A DNA stretch of 64,000 bases, taken from assembly GCA_016704445.1 (NCBI GenBank), contig JADJAE010000012.1, forward strand, positions 1 to 64,000, written 5' to 3'. The translations under genes were made by a program, and so were the position numbers. Each line of letters starts with the position of its first letter. Within the stretch, counting starts at the first letter, position 1. Below are positions 41,770 through 51,493 of this stretch, one piece after another. This stretch comes from Deltaproteobacteria bacterium. GTDB lineage: Bacteria; Myxococcota_A; Polyangia; Polyangiales; Ga0077539. Under the pieces are notes generated by a model. It did no database searches. It saw only the letters and a program-made list of their open reading frames with translations, and had not been told where the DNA came from.

Positions 41770-42969
41770 CTACTCGAAGGCGCTGCGCGACGCGACCGAG
41801 GGGGTCGGCGCACGGGCGATATCCGACAGGGCGTTGGCGAGGACGCCCGCGAGCCGGGCGTGGGTGACCGCGCTGGGGTGCTGGTCGCAGCCGTAGCCCT
41901 CCACGGCGGGGTCACCCGAGTAAAGCTCCAGGAAGCGGATGTTGCCGTCCCCCTGCTGCTGGCGGGCGCTCACGAGGCCCTGGAGCGAGGAGCGCATCCG
42001 GGTGAGCCTCCCGGTCCCCGGCCGCGGATCGTCGTCGGCGATGAGCGGCCCCAGCGCCACCACGATGCGGGTGCGGGGGAAGAGCGAGCGCAGCCGGTCG
42101 AGGATCGCCCCGTAGCCTCGCTCGAAGGTCGCGGACTCGAACTCCGGCCGCGACACGTCATTGGTGCCGAGGTTCACCACGACGGCCTCCGGGACGAAGG
42201 CGCGCCAGTCCCAGGTGGAGTCGCGGTCCCCGGGCAGGGTGCGCTCCATCAGCGCTGGCATCATCTCGTCGGCCTCGGTGCTGTTGTTCCAGATGACCCC
42301 TCGGCCCGACCACGCGACCACGTGGACCTCGGCGTCCACGAGCTGCGCGGCGCGCGTCGCCCACGCACTCGACGCGTCCGCGAAGTCCGAGCTGTAGTGG
42401 CACCCCGCCGGACCGGCGACCCCGTAGCCCGCGGTGATCGAGTCGCCGATCGCCAGGATCCGATGGGGCCTCGGCGGGGGGGCGGCCTCCAGCGGCCCGT
42501 CGGTTCCGACGCCCAGGAGGGTGATCGCCCCGGCCTCGGGCTCGGTGAGCTTCACCAGCGACACGACGTGCTCTCGCTCGGGCAGCCGCATGGCCACGCG
42601 ATACTCCGCGTCGCCCTCCCGAAGCCCGAGCCGTCGCACGAGCACCCCGTCGACGAACACCCCGACGAGGTCATGGTCCCGGATGCGGTCGTCGAGCAGG
42701 GTGTCCCGCACCCGCAGGTCGAGTGTCCGCCCTCGGAAGCGCAGGTGCACCGTCGACGCCGGCCACGCAAACTCCGGCCCTTCGGAGGTGGGGCGGGCGC
42801 GGCCCTCGACGCGGAGGCGAGGATCGTTGCCGTGGGTCCAGGTGATGGTGGGGAGGCGGAGGTCCGGGCGCCAGGGCTGCGCCGCGGGGCGCTCGGGGGA
42901 GCAGGCCGTGATCAGCGCAGCGGTGGCGACGGCCCGACAGGAGACAGTGAGCGAGGCGTGGAGAGACAC
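41770..42969 (-). CDS. SGNH/GDSL esterase, CE2-like
   Basis: A 399-residue exported protein with a hydrophobic N-terminus and TACS that could be a lipobox (Cys23). An N-terminal beta-sandwich precedes the SGNH hydrolase domain: GDSITAGYG (175-183), NLGTND near 266, and the Asp/His pair in CDQHPS near 369. The beta-sandwich-plus-SGNH arrangement fits carbohydrate esterase family 2, which removes acetyl groups from polysaccharides. First gene of a minus-strand run with the FGE, kinase and PEGA-like genes. Confidence 0.85.
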   Translation of the reverse strand: MSLHASLTVSCRAVATAALITACSPERPAAQPWRPDLRLPTITWTHGNDPRLRVEGRARPTSEGPEFAWPASTVHLRFRGRTLDLRVRDTLLDDRIRDHDLVGVFVDGVLVRRLGLREGDAEYRVAMRLPEREHVVSLVKLTEPEAGAITLLGVGTDGPLEAAPPPRPHRILAIGDSITAGYGVAGPAGCHYSSDFADASSAWATRAAQLVDAEVHVVAWSGRGVIWNNSTEADEMMPALMERTLPGDRDSTWDWRAFVPEAVVVNLGTNDVSRPEFESATFERGYGAILDRLRSLFPRTRIVVALGPLIADDDPRPGTGRLTRMRSSLQGLVSARQQQGDGNIRFLELYSGDPAVEGYGCDQHPSAVTHARLAGVLANALSDIARAPTPSVASRSAFE

Positions 42970-43012
42970 CTGAAGGGCCTAGCACGGGATCGCCCTGCGG
43001 CGACGGGCTCCC

Positions 43013-43396
43013 TCAGTCGTCGACCTTCCAGCCGAGGCCAGAGATCAGCATCACCAGCCCGAGGGCGACGCCCACCGCGTCCCAGCGGTTGGTGCGCATC
43101 GCGGCTGCCGAGAGCATCATCGTGATCGCCCCGCCGCCCAGCACCCAGGGCTGCGCGCGCGGCCGACGGCGCAGCGCCCCGACGCCCACCACGCCGAAGA
43201 TCAGCGCCTGCACGTACGACCACACGTCGAGCGGGATGCGCGACACGTTGAGCTGCTGCGACGAGCGCCACAGCACCACGAGGATCGCCGAGGTCGCGAA
43301 CCACAGCGAGAGCAGCAGCGTGGCGACGCCCCCTACCAGGGGCCATCCACGCCACCGCTGGAGCCGGGAGGCAAACCCCCCGGTCATGGGCGACAC
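43013..43396 (-). CDS. small membrane protein
   Basis: A 127-residue protein with four predicted membrane helices (LVGGVATLLLSLWFATSAIL, VWSYVQALIFGVVGVGAL, WVLGGGAITMMLSAAAM, VGVALGLVMLISGLGW). No recognisable family. It lies between tRNA-Ser and the SGNH esterase on the same strand. Starts at GTG 43396 or ATG 43387. Confidence 0.65.
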   Translation of the reverse strand: MSPMTGGFASRLQRWRGWPLVGGVATLLLSLWFATSAILVVLWRSSQQLNVSRIPLDVWSYVQALIFGVVGVGALRRRPRAQPWVLGGGAITMMLSAAAMRTNRWDAVGVALGLVMLISGLGWKVDD

Positions 43397-43414
43397 CCTC
43401 CAGGGGTGTTATTG

Positions 43415-43501
43415 CGGAGGCGGTAGGATTCGAACCTACGGATGAGTTTCCCCATCGACGGCTTAGCAAGCCGCTGCCATCGGCCACTCGGCCACGCCTC
43501 C
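43415..43501 (-). tRNA. tRNA-Ser (GCU anticodon)
   Basis: Minus-strand tRNA: acceptor stem GGAGGCG with CGCCTCC, a Ser-type long variable arm, T loop GGTTCGAATCC, and anticodon GCT at 43467-43465 in CTTGCTAAG. The CCA end is not encoded. About 87 bases, standard for tRNA-Ser. Confidence 0.95.
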
Positions 43502-43555
43502 AGAGCTCGTTGGTCCCGAGCGGAAAAGCTACCTAGCACGACTCTTCCTAAGAAC

Positions 43556-43843
43556 TCAAGAGACTCCGTGCGCCAGCTTCTTCACGCCGTCGCTGAAGAG
43601 CACCTCGATGCGGCCCCCGTCGACCGCGAGCACCTTGCCGCGCCCGAACTTCGCGTGATCGAGCAGGGTGTCGCGCTTGTAGGTCTGCGCGGGCGCGTAG
43701 GTGGTGAAGGTCTCGGACTCGAGCGCGCCGACGGCGGTGTCCCAGGTCGGCACCTCGGTGCTGGGAGGATTGAACCCGAGCGAGCCATCCGAAGCTCCCC
43801 CACGGGTAGAACCAGAGGCCTTCTTCGTGCGCTTCATCGACAT
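43556..43843 (-). CDS. small conserved protein, DUF3553/CarD-tail-like
   Basis: A 95-residue protein. The N-terminus is Lys/Ser-rich; the C-terminal half (YKRDTLLDHAKFGRGKVLAV, then DGGRIEVLFSDGVKKLAHG) matches a small SH3-like fold seen in DUF3553 and UvrD/CarD tails. ATG 43843 has GAGGG eight bases upstream. Upstream of tRNA-Ser on the same strand. Function unknown; nucleic-acid or RNA-polymerase contact is plausible. Confidence 0.75.
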   Translation of the reverse strand: MSMKRTKKASGSTRGGASDGSLGFNPPSTEVPTWDTAVGALESETFTTYAPAQTYKRDTLLDHAKFGRGKVLAVDGGRIEVLFSDGVKKLAHGVS

Positions 43844-43957
43844 GGCGTGCATCCCTCACACGGACGCCCCGCTTGCGCGCCCGTCTTTCGGCGCTGGCTC
43901 TACTCCCTCCCGTGCCCTCAGCGCAACCAGTGGATGCGCTGCGCCCCCTTCTACGGG

Positions 43958-44248
43958 CTACGGAGCGAAGCTGTCGAAGTCCGCGATCATCGACCAGAGC
44001 ACGCTCGCCCCGGAGCCCCGCGAGGCGAGGCCCAGCTTGCGCAACTGCCGCGCATGGAAGGCCCGCCGGCCCGCGTCGTCGAGCGTCGCCACGTCGTCGC
44101 GCGCCACCGCCGTCGCGCCCTCGCACCACGGGCCGTCGTCGTTGGCCGGCTCGCTCTCGCAGTCGACCATCCACATGCCCTCGAAGCGCGAGAACACCAG
44201 CAGCACCCCGTCGAGTTGTCGCGTCACCACCGTCGCGCCTGCTTCCAT
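43958..44248 (-). CDS. small uncharacterised protein
   Basis: A 96-residue acidic cytoplasmic-looking protein (core VVTRQLDGVLLVFSRFEGMW, two Cys, C-terminal SVLWSMIADFDSFAP). ATG 44248 has a strong GGAGG eight bases upstream, which supports it as a real gene. No family recognised. Confidence 0.65.
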   Translation of the reverse strand: MEAGATVVTRQLDGVLLVFSRFEGMWMVDCESEPANDDGPWCEGATAVARDDVATLDDAGRRAFHARQLRKLGLASRGSGASVLWSMIADFDSFAP

Positions 44249-44402
44249 CGCCGCACCTCCTCGTGAGCGCCCTCCGCGATGCGCCGCGGGGGACCACTGA
44301 ACATTCGCACAGTACACCTCTCCGGCGCAAGTCCCCGGCGCGCGCGTGGCTGCATCGCGTTGATTGTCAGGGTCGTTGTGCGAGAGTGCGCCTCCCTCGC
44401 CC

Positions 44403-45698
44403 GTGACTGACCCCATCGCTCCTCGCTCTCCGCGGCCGCTGCGCCTCGTGGCTCCCACCGCGCCTCGACGGGCGCTGCTCCCCTGGCTCGTCGTCGGCGT
44501 CGCGCTCTTCCTCGCGTGGTACTTCCGCGACCTGCTCAGCCTGGTCGGGGCCTCCTTCGCGGTGGCCTACCTCCTCGACCCGCTGGTGATGCGCCTCGAG
44601 CGGCTGCGCGTCCCCCGGCCCCTCGCCATCGTGCTGGTGCTCACGGTCATCGGCGTGGTCTTCACGCTGACCATCTGGTTCGTGGTGCCCGACATCGTGC
44701 GCCAGATCACCGACCTGCTCACGTCGCTGCCGCGCAAGCTCCGCGACGAGTGGATCCCCTGGGCCAACAACCTCCTGGTCTCGCTCCGCCACCGCTACCG
44801 GGTGCGCATCCCGGTCACCGCGGAGTCGTGGCTCGCCCAGGCCGGCGTGCGCACCGACGAGATCGCGCGCCGCAGCCTCGGCATGGTGCAGTCCGCCGCC
44901 GACGTCTCGATCTCCATCATCGAGAAGGTGCTCGAGTCGGTCATCGTCGCGGCGATGGCCTTCTACCTGCTGCTCGACTACCACCGCCTGCTCGACGGCG
45001 TGTCCGAGCTCGTCCCCCGGCGCGCCGCCGACGACTTCTCCCGCATCGCCACCAAGGTCAACGCCGCGCTCGGCCGCTACGTCCGCGGCCAGGCGCTCGC
45101 GATGCTCATCCTCGGAACCCTCTTCGCAGTCGGGCTCACCGCGCTGAAGGTCCCCGCGGGCGTGGGCATCGGCATCCTGGCGGGCATCCTCACGGTCGTC
45201 CCCTACGTCGGGTTCTTCATCGCCCTCATCGTGGCGTCGCTGCTGGCGCTCCTCGACGGCGGCACCGGCGCCTGCCTCGCGGTCATCGGCTACATGGTCT
45301 TCGTGCACCTCGTCGACATCACCATCGTCACCCCGCGCATCGTCGGCGGATCCATCGGGCTCTCCCCGGTGTGGGTCATCCTCGCGCTGCTCGCGGGCGG
45401 CAAGGTGGCGGGCTTCATCGGGCTGCTCGCGGCGATCCCCGTCGCGTCGGTGCTGCGGGTGCTTGTCGGTGAGGCGGTGGACTACTACCGCACCACGCGC
45501 TTCTACACGGCGATGCCAGCGCCCGAGGGTGTCGTGCACACCGTCGAGCTCACCCCGGTCGAAGGCACCGACGCGGACTTCGCGCCGCCGCCGCCACCAC
45601 CACCCGTGGCGGGGCCTCGGACGATGCCGGACTTCAGCCCCACCTCCCGTCACACCTTCGCGGACGGAACCCCCGAAGAGCCCAAAGGAGAACCGTAG
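44403..45698 (+). CDS. AI-2E family transporter
   Basis: A 431-residue membrane protein with seven to eight helices and the AI-2E/PerM family landmarks (FRDLLSLVGASFAVAYLLDP, AMAFYLLLDYHRLLDG, VGIGILAGILTVVPYVGFFI, LLAGGKVAGFIGLLAAIPVA). The family includes exporters of autoinducer-2 and Na+/H+ antiporters; the substrate here is unknown. The Pro-rich C-terminus (APPPPPPPVAGP) is extra. GTG 44403; TTG 44364 is also possible. It lies three bases upstream of the enoyl-CoA hydratase gene, likely one operon. Confidence 0.9.
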   Translation: MTDPIAPRSPRPLRLVAPTAPRRALLPWLVVGVALFLAWYFRDLLSLVGASFAVAYLLDPLVMRLERLRVPRPLAIVLVLTVIGVVFTLTIWFVVPDIVRQITDLLTSLPRKLRDEWIPWANNLLVSLRHRYRVRIPVTAESWLAQAGVRTDEIARRSLGMVQSAADVSISIIEKVLESVIVAAMAFYLLLDYHRLLDGVSELVPRRAADDFSRIATKVNAALGRYVRGQALAMLILGTLFAVGLTALKVPAGVGIGILAGILTVVPYVGFFIALIVASLLALLDGGTGACLAVIGYMVFVHLVDITIVTPRIVGGSIGLSPVWVILALLAGGKVAGFIGLLAAIPVASVLRVLVGEAVDYYRTTRFYTAMPAPEGVVHTVELTPVEGTDADFAPPPPPPPVAGPRTMPDFSPTSRHTFADGTPEEPKGEP

Positions 45699-45700
45699 AG

Positions 45701-46480
45701 ATGTCAGGAGTCAGCGTTGAAGACCGCGGCGGCGCCCGTTGGATCACCCTCGACCGCCCGGATTGCCGCAACGCCCTCGACCCCGACGTGCTCGGCGCGC
45801 TGCGGGCGGGCGTCGACGGGGCCGTCCCCGCGGGCGCTCGCGCCATCGTGATCGTCGGGCGCAGCGGGGCGTTCTGCTCCGGCGCCGACCTGCGCTACGC
45901 GATCGCCCAGGGCCCCGAGCTCATCGCCAGCGTCGAGACCCACCTCGCCCACTTCCAGGACCTCGTGCGCGCCATCGTCTCCTCGCCGTTGCCCACCATC
46001 GCCGCGGTCGACGGCGTGGCGTACGGCTTCGGCTGCGACCTCGCGCTGGCGTGCGACCTCCGCGTGGCCACCTCCAGGGCCTACTTCCAGGAGGGCTTCG
46101 TCCGCATCGGCCTCATCCCCGACGGCGGCGGAACCTGGATGCTCCCCCACCTCATCGGCCTCTCCAAGGCCCTGGAATTGACCCTCCTCGGAGAGAAGCT
46201 CGACGCCGCCTCGGCGCTGCACTTCGGCCTGGTCGCGAAGGTGGTCGCCCCCGACGAGCTCGACGCCGCGGTCACCGCCATGGCCGACAAGCTGGTCAAC
46301 GGCCCCCCGCTGGCCATCGGGCACATCAAGCGCCTGGTGCGCTCCGGCCTCTCCAAGAGCTTCGACGAGGCCTTCCGCGACGAGGGCCGCGCGCAGACCG
46401 AGTGCCTCCGCTCGCAGGACTGCATCGAAGGAATCACGGCCTTCTTCCAGAAGCGCCCCGCCGTCTTCACCGGCCGCTGA
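45701..46480 (+). CDS. enoyl-CoA hydratase/isomerase family protein
   Basis: A 259-residue crotonase-fold protein. The acyl-CoA loop FCSGADLRYA and the oxyanion-hole/active-site region VDGVAYGFGCDLALACDLRV and FVRIGLIPDGGGTWMLPHLI are present, with a second catalytic-type acid position replaced by Asp/Gly. It may hydrate or isomerise a fatty or aromatic acyl-CoA. AAGGAG lies nine bases before the ATG. Between the AI-2E transporter and the sulfatase genes. Confidence 0.9.
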   Translation: MSGVSVEDRGGARWITLDRPDCRNALDPDVLGALRAGVDGAVPAGARAIVIVGRSGAFCSGADLRYAIAQGPELIASVETHLAHFQDLVRAIVSSPLPTIAAVDGVAYGFGCDLALACDLRVATSRAYFQEGFVRIGLIPDGGGTWMLPHLIGLSKALELTLLGEKLDAASALHFGLVAKVVAPDELDAAVTAMADKLVNGPPLAIGHIKRLVRSGLSKSFDEAFRDEGRAQTECLRSQDCIEGITAFFQKRPAVFTGR

Positions 46481-46491
46481 GCGCTCCCCCG

Positions 46492-48673
46492 ATGCGCAGC
46501 GCGCTCCATCGTGCCCTGGTCCCCCTCGCCGCCGGTCCGCTCGCGGGCCTCGCGGTCGGTTTACTCTCCGCGGTAAAAGCCCCCCCGGGGCAGCACCTCG
46601 ACCTCGGGCTCCGCCTCGCCGGCCTGCTGGTGATCCCCCGGGCTCGCGGTGGGCGCCGCGCTGGTCCCTCTGGCGCTGCTCGCCTCTCCGGCCATGCTCG
46701 ACCGGCTGCGCTCCCGCATCGCCCCGCGCCTCCCGATCGCCGCCTCGCTGCTACTGCTCGCTCCCGTGACCGCCGTGCTCTGGATGGCCCTGGTCTCGCT
46801 CGCCGGGCGGCACTTCCTCACCGCCTACCACCACGTCGGGCTCGCGGCCTTCGCGCAGTCCTTCGCGCTGCTGCTGCTCACCCTCGCGACGCTCTCCCTC
46901 CTCGCCCTCGCGGCTCGCCTCGTGGCGCCTCGCGTCCCCGCGCAGCGACCGCTGCCTACGGTGCTGGGCGTCTCCGCCGCGGTGGGTCTCGCGCTCGCCC
47001 TCGCTACCGCCGCCCACGGCGTCTACTGGGGCAACCCAGACGGAACCTTCACCCGCGCCGCCTTCCTCCTCTCGGGCTTCGGCGTCTTGAAGAAGCCCGA
47101 GCTCGACCTGACCCCGGTGCTACAGCTCGGCGTCATCGGTGCGCTCTCCCTCGCGCTGATGCTCCCGCTGCGTCGCTTCGCCGTCCCCGCCTTCGCGCTC
47201 GCGGTGGTGTTGGGCGTCGCGGCGCTTGGCTTCGACGCCACCCGCTTCGAGCGCAGCCCCGTGGTGGTGGACATCGACGCCCGCCCGACGCTGCCCCGCG
47301 CGGTGCTTCGACTGCTCCGCAAGCGCACCGACGCCGACCGCGACGGCTTCGCCCGGCACTTCGGCGGCGGCGACTGCGACGACCGCAGCGCCTCCATCAA
47401 CCCCGGCGCGACCGACCTCCCCGGCAACCGCATCGACGAGGACTGCTCGGGCTCCGACGCGGTGGCTCCTCCCCGCAGAGCCCGTCCCGTGGAGGCACCT
47501 CCCTCGCCCTCCGCGCCGGCGCTGCCTCGCATCGACAACCTGATCCTGGTGACCGTGGACACCCTCCGCTGGGACCTCCACTACGCGGGCAACCCCCACC
47601 CCATCTCCCCCCGTCTCGACGAGCTCGCGGCGCGCTCGGTGGTCTTCGATCACGCCTATGCGATCAGCTCGTACACGGGTCGGGCGATCGGCCCGCTGAT
47701 GACCGGGCGATATCCCACCGAGTGTCCTCGGGACGCGCAGCATTTCACCCGATATCTCGCGGGCAACGTCTTCCTGGCAGAGCGCTTGAAGCAGGCAGGC
47801 TTTCGCACCGCGGGAGCGGCCTCGCACTTCTACTTCGAGCCCCGCTTCGGGCTGACCCAGGGCATCGACACCTGGGACATGTCCGCCCAGCCCTCCGGCG
47901 AGCAGGAGACCCGCTTCGCGGACCACCGCGTGGCCGATCGGGCCATTGCCTTGATGCAAGAGAGCGCTCGCGCCGACGGTCGCTTCATGTTGTGGGCGCA
48001 CTTCTTCGATCCCCACAAGCAATACGTCGATCACCCCGAGCTCCCCCTCTTCGGCCGAGGGGAGCGGGCGAAGTACTTCCGGGAGGTGATGTTCACCGAC
48101 GCGCAGGTGGGCCGGCTGCTCGACGCGCTGGCGGCGCTGCCCGGGGACGTCGCGCAGCACACCGCCGTGGTGGTGACGGCCGACCACGGCGAGGCCTTCG
48201 CCGAGCACGGGATGTCCTGGCACGGGGTGGAGCTGTGGGAGGAGCTGGTGAGGGTCCCGCTGATCGTCTACGTGCCTGGGATGGCGTCGAGGCGGGTGGA
48301 CGTGGCCCGCAGCCAGATCGACCTGGCGCCGACCCTGCTGGGTCTATTGGGACTGGAGCGCCCGGCCGAGGAAGCGCCCGATGCGATGTCGGGAGAGAGC
48401 CTGCTGGGCGACCTTCGCGGCGAGACCGTGGCTGCGCGGCCGATCTACCTCGAGCTTCCGGAAGGGCCGTACAACAGCCTGCGCCGCGGGGTCATCGAGG
48501 GCGGTTGGAAGCTATTGGAGCGGGGCGTCGGTCGCTTCGAGCTGTATCACCTCACGGAAGACCCGGGCGAGCGCACCAACCTGGCGACGACGCGCCCGGC
48601 CGACCTGGCGCGGATGCGCGCGGTGTACGAAGGCGTCCGCGGAGGACTGCACCCGGTGGCCGCGAGGGAGTGA
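46492..48673 (+). CDS. membrane sulfatase-family enzyme with MopE motif, one frameshift
   Basis: Sulfatase/alkaline-phosphatase-superfamily protein of about 727 residues, read across an extra C in a C run near 46634-46639. The N-terminus has about five membrane helices. A MopE-type metal motif follows (TDADRDGFARHFGGGDCDD, then DLPGNRIDEDCSGSD). Then comes the hydrolase domain: LVTVDTLRWDLHYAG, ISSYTGRAIGPLMTGRYP at the nucleophile, WAHFFDPHKQY, and VVTADHGEAFAEHG. At the usual Cys/Ser-x-Pro/Ala-x-Arg site it reads Ser-Tyr-Thr-Gly-Arg, so formylglycine is not made by the Cys route; it may be a phosphotransferase rather than a sulfatase. Third gene of the AI-2E operon. Confidence 0.8.
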
Positions 48674-48683
48674 GCGGCCCTGA

Positions 48684-50123
48684 TCAGGGCGTGCGAGGCG
48701 TGAGCGAGACCCGGCCTGCCTCGATGACGGTGCCATCGATCCGGCGGGGCGTGAGCTCCAGTCGGGTCATGGTGGCGTGCACCTCGACGATGTGGTGGGC
48801 GCTCTCGAAGTGGGCGCCCCAGGGCTGAAGGGCGCCTCCCAGGGTGGTGAGCGAGGCGCCCGCTCCACCGGTGACGACGTAGCGGGTGCCGCGGCGGCCG
48901 CTGACCTCCCGGCCCTGGCCGTCGATCTCCTTGCTGAGCTCGAAATCGTGCTCGTGTCCGTTGAGCACAAGGTCGACGCCGAACTCGTCGTAGACGGGCG
49001 CCCAGCCGCGGCGGACGGCCTGCGTGTCGATCTCGTCGGAGTGCGACGACGAGGCGAAGGCCGGCTTGTGGTGCGTCGCGATGATGAACGGCACGCGCGC
49101 CCGGTTGCCCGCGGCCCTCGCGAGGTCGGCCCGCAGCCACGCGAGCTGCGTCCCGAGCACGTCGCCCTCGTAGTCGCTGCGCAGCGGGGTGTCATTGAGC
49201 ACCACGAGGTGCACCGGACCGTAGTCGAGTGAGAAGTAGAGCTCGTCTTGTGAGGAGACCCCCGACTGCGGCTGCGCCACCTGCATCAGGTAGTTGACCG
49301 ACAGCCCCTCGTGGTTGCCGTGAACCATCACGAAGGGCACCGTCGACATTGCGGAGCGGGCGCCCTCGAACCAGCTCTGCCACTGGCCCTGGAGGAACCC
49401 GACGAGCACCGCGTCGCCGGTGAAGACCTCGAAGTCCGGAGGGTTCATGCCCCCCATCGCCCGCTCCTGGAGCTGGCGCCAGCGGCTGACATCGTCGCGC
49501 GAGTCTCCGGCCACGACGAAGCGCACGTCGTAGTCCGTGCGCCCGGGCGCGGGGCCCGTCTTGAAGCGCTGCACCGCGCTCCAGTGCCCTTCGCCGCCGA
49601 CCCGGTAGTGGTAGGTGGTGTCCGGCCTGAGGCCGCAGACGTGCACCTCGTGGGCGGTCACCTGGTTGCCAGTGAGGCCCGCGGTGCCGACGCTGCCGAC
49701 CGCCGTCTGGTCGAGGGCCGTGGGGCTCAGCCCGTACTGCACCACGGTCGCGCGGGTACCCGGGTCGGTGCGCCACAGGAAGGCGATGGTGCTCGACGGG
49801 TCGGCGGGCCAGTTGACGTGCACGTCGCGGGGATCAGGCGCCGCGCCGAAGGTGGTGCGGTCGTCGCGGGAGTTGTTGGTCGACCCAAGCGGGGCGCGGA
49901 CCCGGTGCGTACAGCCCATGGGGACGTACGAGAAGCGCTCCGGCGCGGGGACGTCCTCGGGAGCGAGCGAGGCGTCGGCGGCGATCGCGACGTCCGTCGC
50001 GGCCGCGGCGTCGGTGGGGGTCGCGGCGAGCGATCCGGCGTCCGCGGTGGCGGGCGCGGCGTCGTTACAGGCGGCGAGTGACAGGAGCGTGGCGGCGAGG
50101 AGGAGAGTGCGTGGCCTGGTCAT
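48684..50123 (-). CDS. metallophosphoesterase lipoprotein, purple-acid-phosphatase-like
   Basis: A 479-residue lipoprotein (signal ending LAAC, Asp/Ala linker). A fibronectin-like N-terminal domain is followed by a calcineurin-type fold with the metal motifs VVAGDSRDD, VFTGDAVLV, VHGNHEG, ATHHKPAF and LNGHEHDFEL in order. This is the arrangement of purple acid phosphatases, which cleave phosphomonoesters outside the cytoplasm. Convergent with the sulfatase gene. Only 52 bases separate it from the end of the radical SAM gene upstream, so it may be the last gene of that operon. Confidence 0.9.
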   Translation of the reverse strand: MTRPRTLLLAATLLSLAACNDAAPATADAGSLAATPTDAAAATDVAIAADASLAPEDVPAPERFSYVPMGCTHRVRAPLGSTNNSRDDRTTFGAAPDPRDVHVNWPADPSSTIAFLWRTDPGTRATVVQYGLSPTALDQTAVGSVGTAGLTGNQVTAHEVHVCGLRPDTTYHYRVGGEGHWSAVQRFKTGPAPGRTDYDVRFVVAGDSRDDVSRWRQLQERAMGGMNPPDFEVFTGDAVLVGFLQGQWQSWFEGARSAMSTVPFVMVHGNHEGLSVNYLMQVAQPQSGVSSQDELYFSLDYGPVHLVVLNDTPLRSDYEGDVLGTQLAWLRADLARAAGNRARVPFIIATHHKPAFASSSHSDEIDTQAVRRGWAPVYDEFGVDLVLNGHEHDFELSKEIDGQGREVSGRRGTRYVVTGGAGASLTTLGGALQPWGAHFESAHHIVEVHATMTRLELTPRRIDGTVIEAGRVSLTPRTP

Positions 50124-50175
50124 CGGGGCCGAAGGGTACGCCCGATCGACCCTCGGAGCACAGAGCGCCCACCGA

Positions 50176-51477
50176 TCACCCCGGCAGGAGCCACCCCTCG
50201 CCGGTCGCCGCGAGCTCTCTCGCCCTGGCCAGTTCGTCTTCGGGCCAGTCTTCGGTCACCAGCGCGAAGATCCCATGGTCGAAGGGCTTGCCCTCCGCCG
50301 GGGTCTCCAGCACCAGGCGCTCTCGCTTTCCTTCCCGCAGCAGCTCCAGCGCCCGGTGGTGGCAGAAGGGGTTGTTGCCCGTGCGCCCGAACACCACGTG
50401 CGCCGTCCACGAGCACCCGCCCAGGCAGTCGTCGCCGTAGTAGCAGCCCGCGCAGTAGCCCCAGAGGTCGTCGCGGGTGCGCTCCCTGGTGAAGCGCAGC
50501 GCCCCGGCGCGCTCCCAGATGTCCACCAGCTTGTCGTCTCGGACGTTGCCGCCGACATAGTCCTTGGTCGGCAGTGAGGGACATCCCTTGATCGACCCAT
50601 CGGCCTCGATACCCAAGGAGAGCCGTCCGGCGCCGCAGGCCGCCATGTGCCCTCGCGGCATCCTCCCCCGAATCTCCGTCTCATAGGGACCGAAATACCC
50701 GATATCATTCCCCGGCCAGAGCCTGATGCGGTGTTGCTTCAAGCGACGGGCCGCTCGGGCGATGAGCGGCATCACCTCCAGCACCTGGTAGGGCTCCAGG
50801 ATCAACCCCGGCTCGTCCGCCGCCCGCCCCATCGGAACCGTCATCGACACCTGCCACGCGTGCATCCCCGCGGCGATGAGGTGTTCTAGCAACGGCTCGA
50901 TCTGCCGCAGCGCCGGTCGGGCGATCTGCGTGTTGCAGCTCACCGGGATGCCCACCGCCTTCAGGTTGGCGATGGCCTCCATGGCCGCGCGCCAGCTCCC
51001 CTGCACGCCCCGCAGCGAGTCGTGCATCTCCTCCAGGGCGTCTACGGACACCGACGCGCTCTGGATGCCCGCCTCCTTCGCCTGGCGCGCCCGCTCGGGG
51101 GTCATTCCCCTGCCCCCGGTGGTCATGGTGAGCTCCATGCCGCGCGCCCTCACCTCCTGCCCGATGCGCACCCAGTCGTCTCTCAGGTAGGCCTCGCCGC
51201 CGATGACGGTGACCTCCTTGCAGCCGATCTCCTCGAGCTGGCGAACCAGGTCGAGGGCCTCTTCGGTGCTGAGCTCGTCGGGCCGGGAGCGCCCCGCGCG
51301 AGAGCCGCAGTGGCGACACGCGAGGTCACATTGGAGGGTGAGCTCCCAGACGGCGATGATGGGGCGAAACGCGCGGTCGACGTCCCGCGCCTCCCCCGCC
51401 AGCGGCAGCCGCCGTCGAGCGGGCTCGGCCTTCGGGGCGATGGGCAGCGTGCGAGGGCGAGGCGGGAGTTGTGTCAT
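50176..51477 (-). CDS. radical SAM/SPASM enzyme, copy 1
   Basis: A 433-residue radical SAM enzyme. The [4Fe-4S]-SAM motif CDLACRHC is at Cys50, 54, 57; the GGEAYLRDDW stretch fits the SAM-binding GGE element. The C-terminus has a SPASM/twitch set of seven cysteines (AACGAG, KGCPSLP, YCAGC, DDCLGGC, NPFCHHR) for auxiliary Fe-S clusters. Such enzymes modify ribosomal peptides with Cys-, Tyr- or other side-chain crosslinks. The gene lies 16 bases downstream of the short YGxP protein (copy 1) and is closely related to copy 2 at 52595-53893, to a guess 60-65% identical over full length. ATG 51477; a longer start at 51528 would overlap the substrate gene. Confidence 0.9.
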   Translation of the reverse strand: MTQLPPRPRTLPIAPKAEPARRRLPLAGEARDVDRAFRPIIAVWELTLQCDLACRHCGSRAGRSRPDELSTEEALDLVRQLEEIGCKEVTVIGGEAYLRDDWVRIGQEVRARGMELTMTTGGRGMTPERARQAKEAGIQSASVSVDALEEMHDSLRGVQGSWRAAMEAIANLKAVGIPVSCNTQIARPALRQIEPLLEHLIAAGMHAWQVSMTVPMGRAADEPGLILEPYQVLEVMPLIARAARRLKQHRIRLWPGNDIGYFGPYETEIRGRMPRGHMAACGAGRLSLGIEADGSIKGCPSLPTKDYVGGNVRDDKLVDIWERAGALRFTRERTRDDLWGYCAGCYYGDDCLGGCSWTAHVVFGRTGNNPFCHHRALELLREGKRERLVLETPAEGKPFDHGIFALVTEDWPEDELARARELAATGEGWLLPG

Positions 51478-51493
51478 GAAGGATGATTGGCAA

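Noticed and set aside
40661..48673. FGE lipoprotein as activator of the nearby sulfatase
   Set aside because: The sulfatase lacks the Cys that FGE oxidises, the genes are on opposite strands 5 kb apart, and lipidated FGE-like domains often have other roles.
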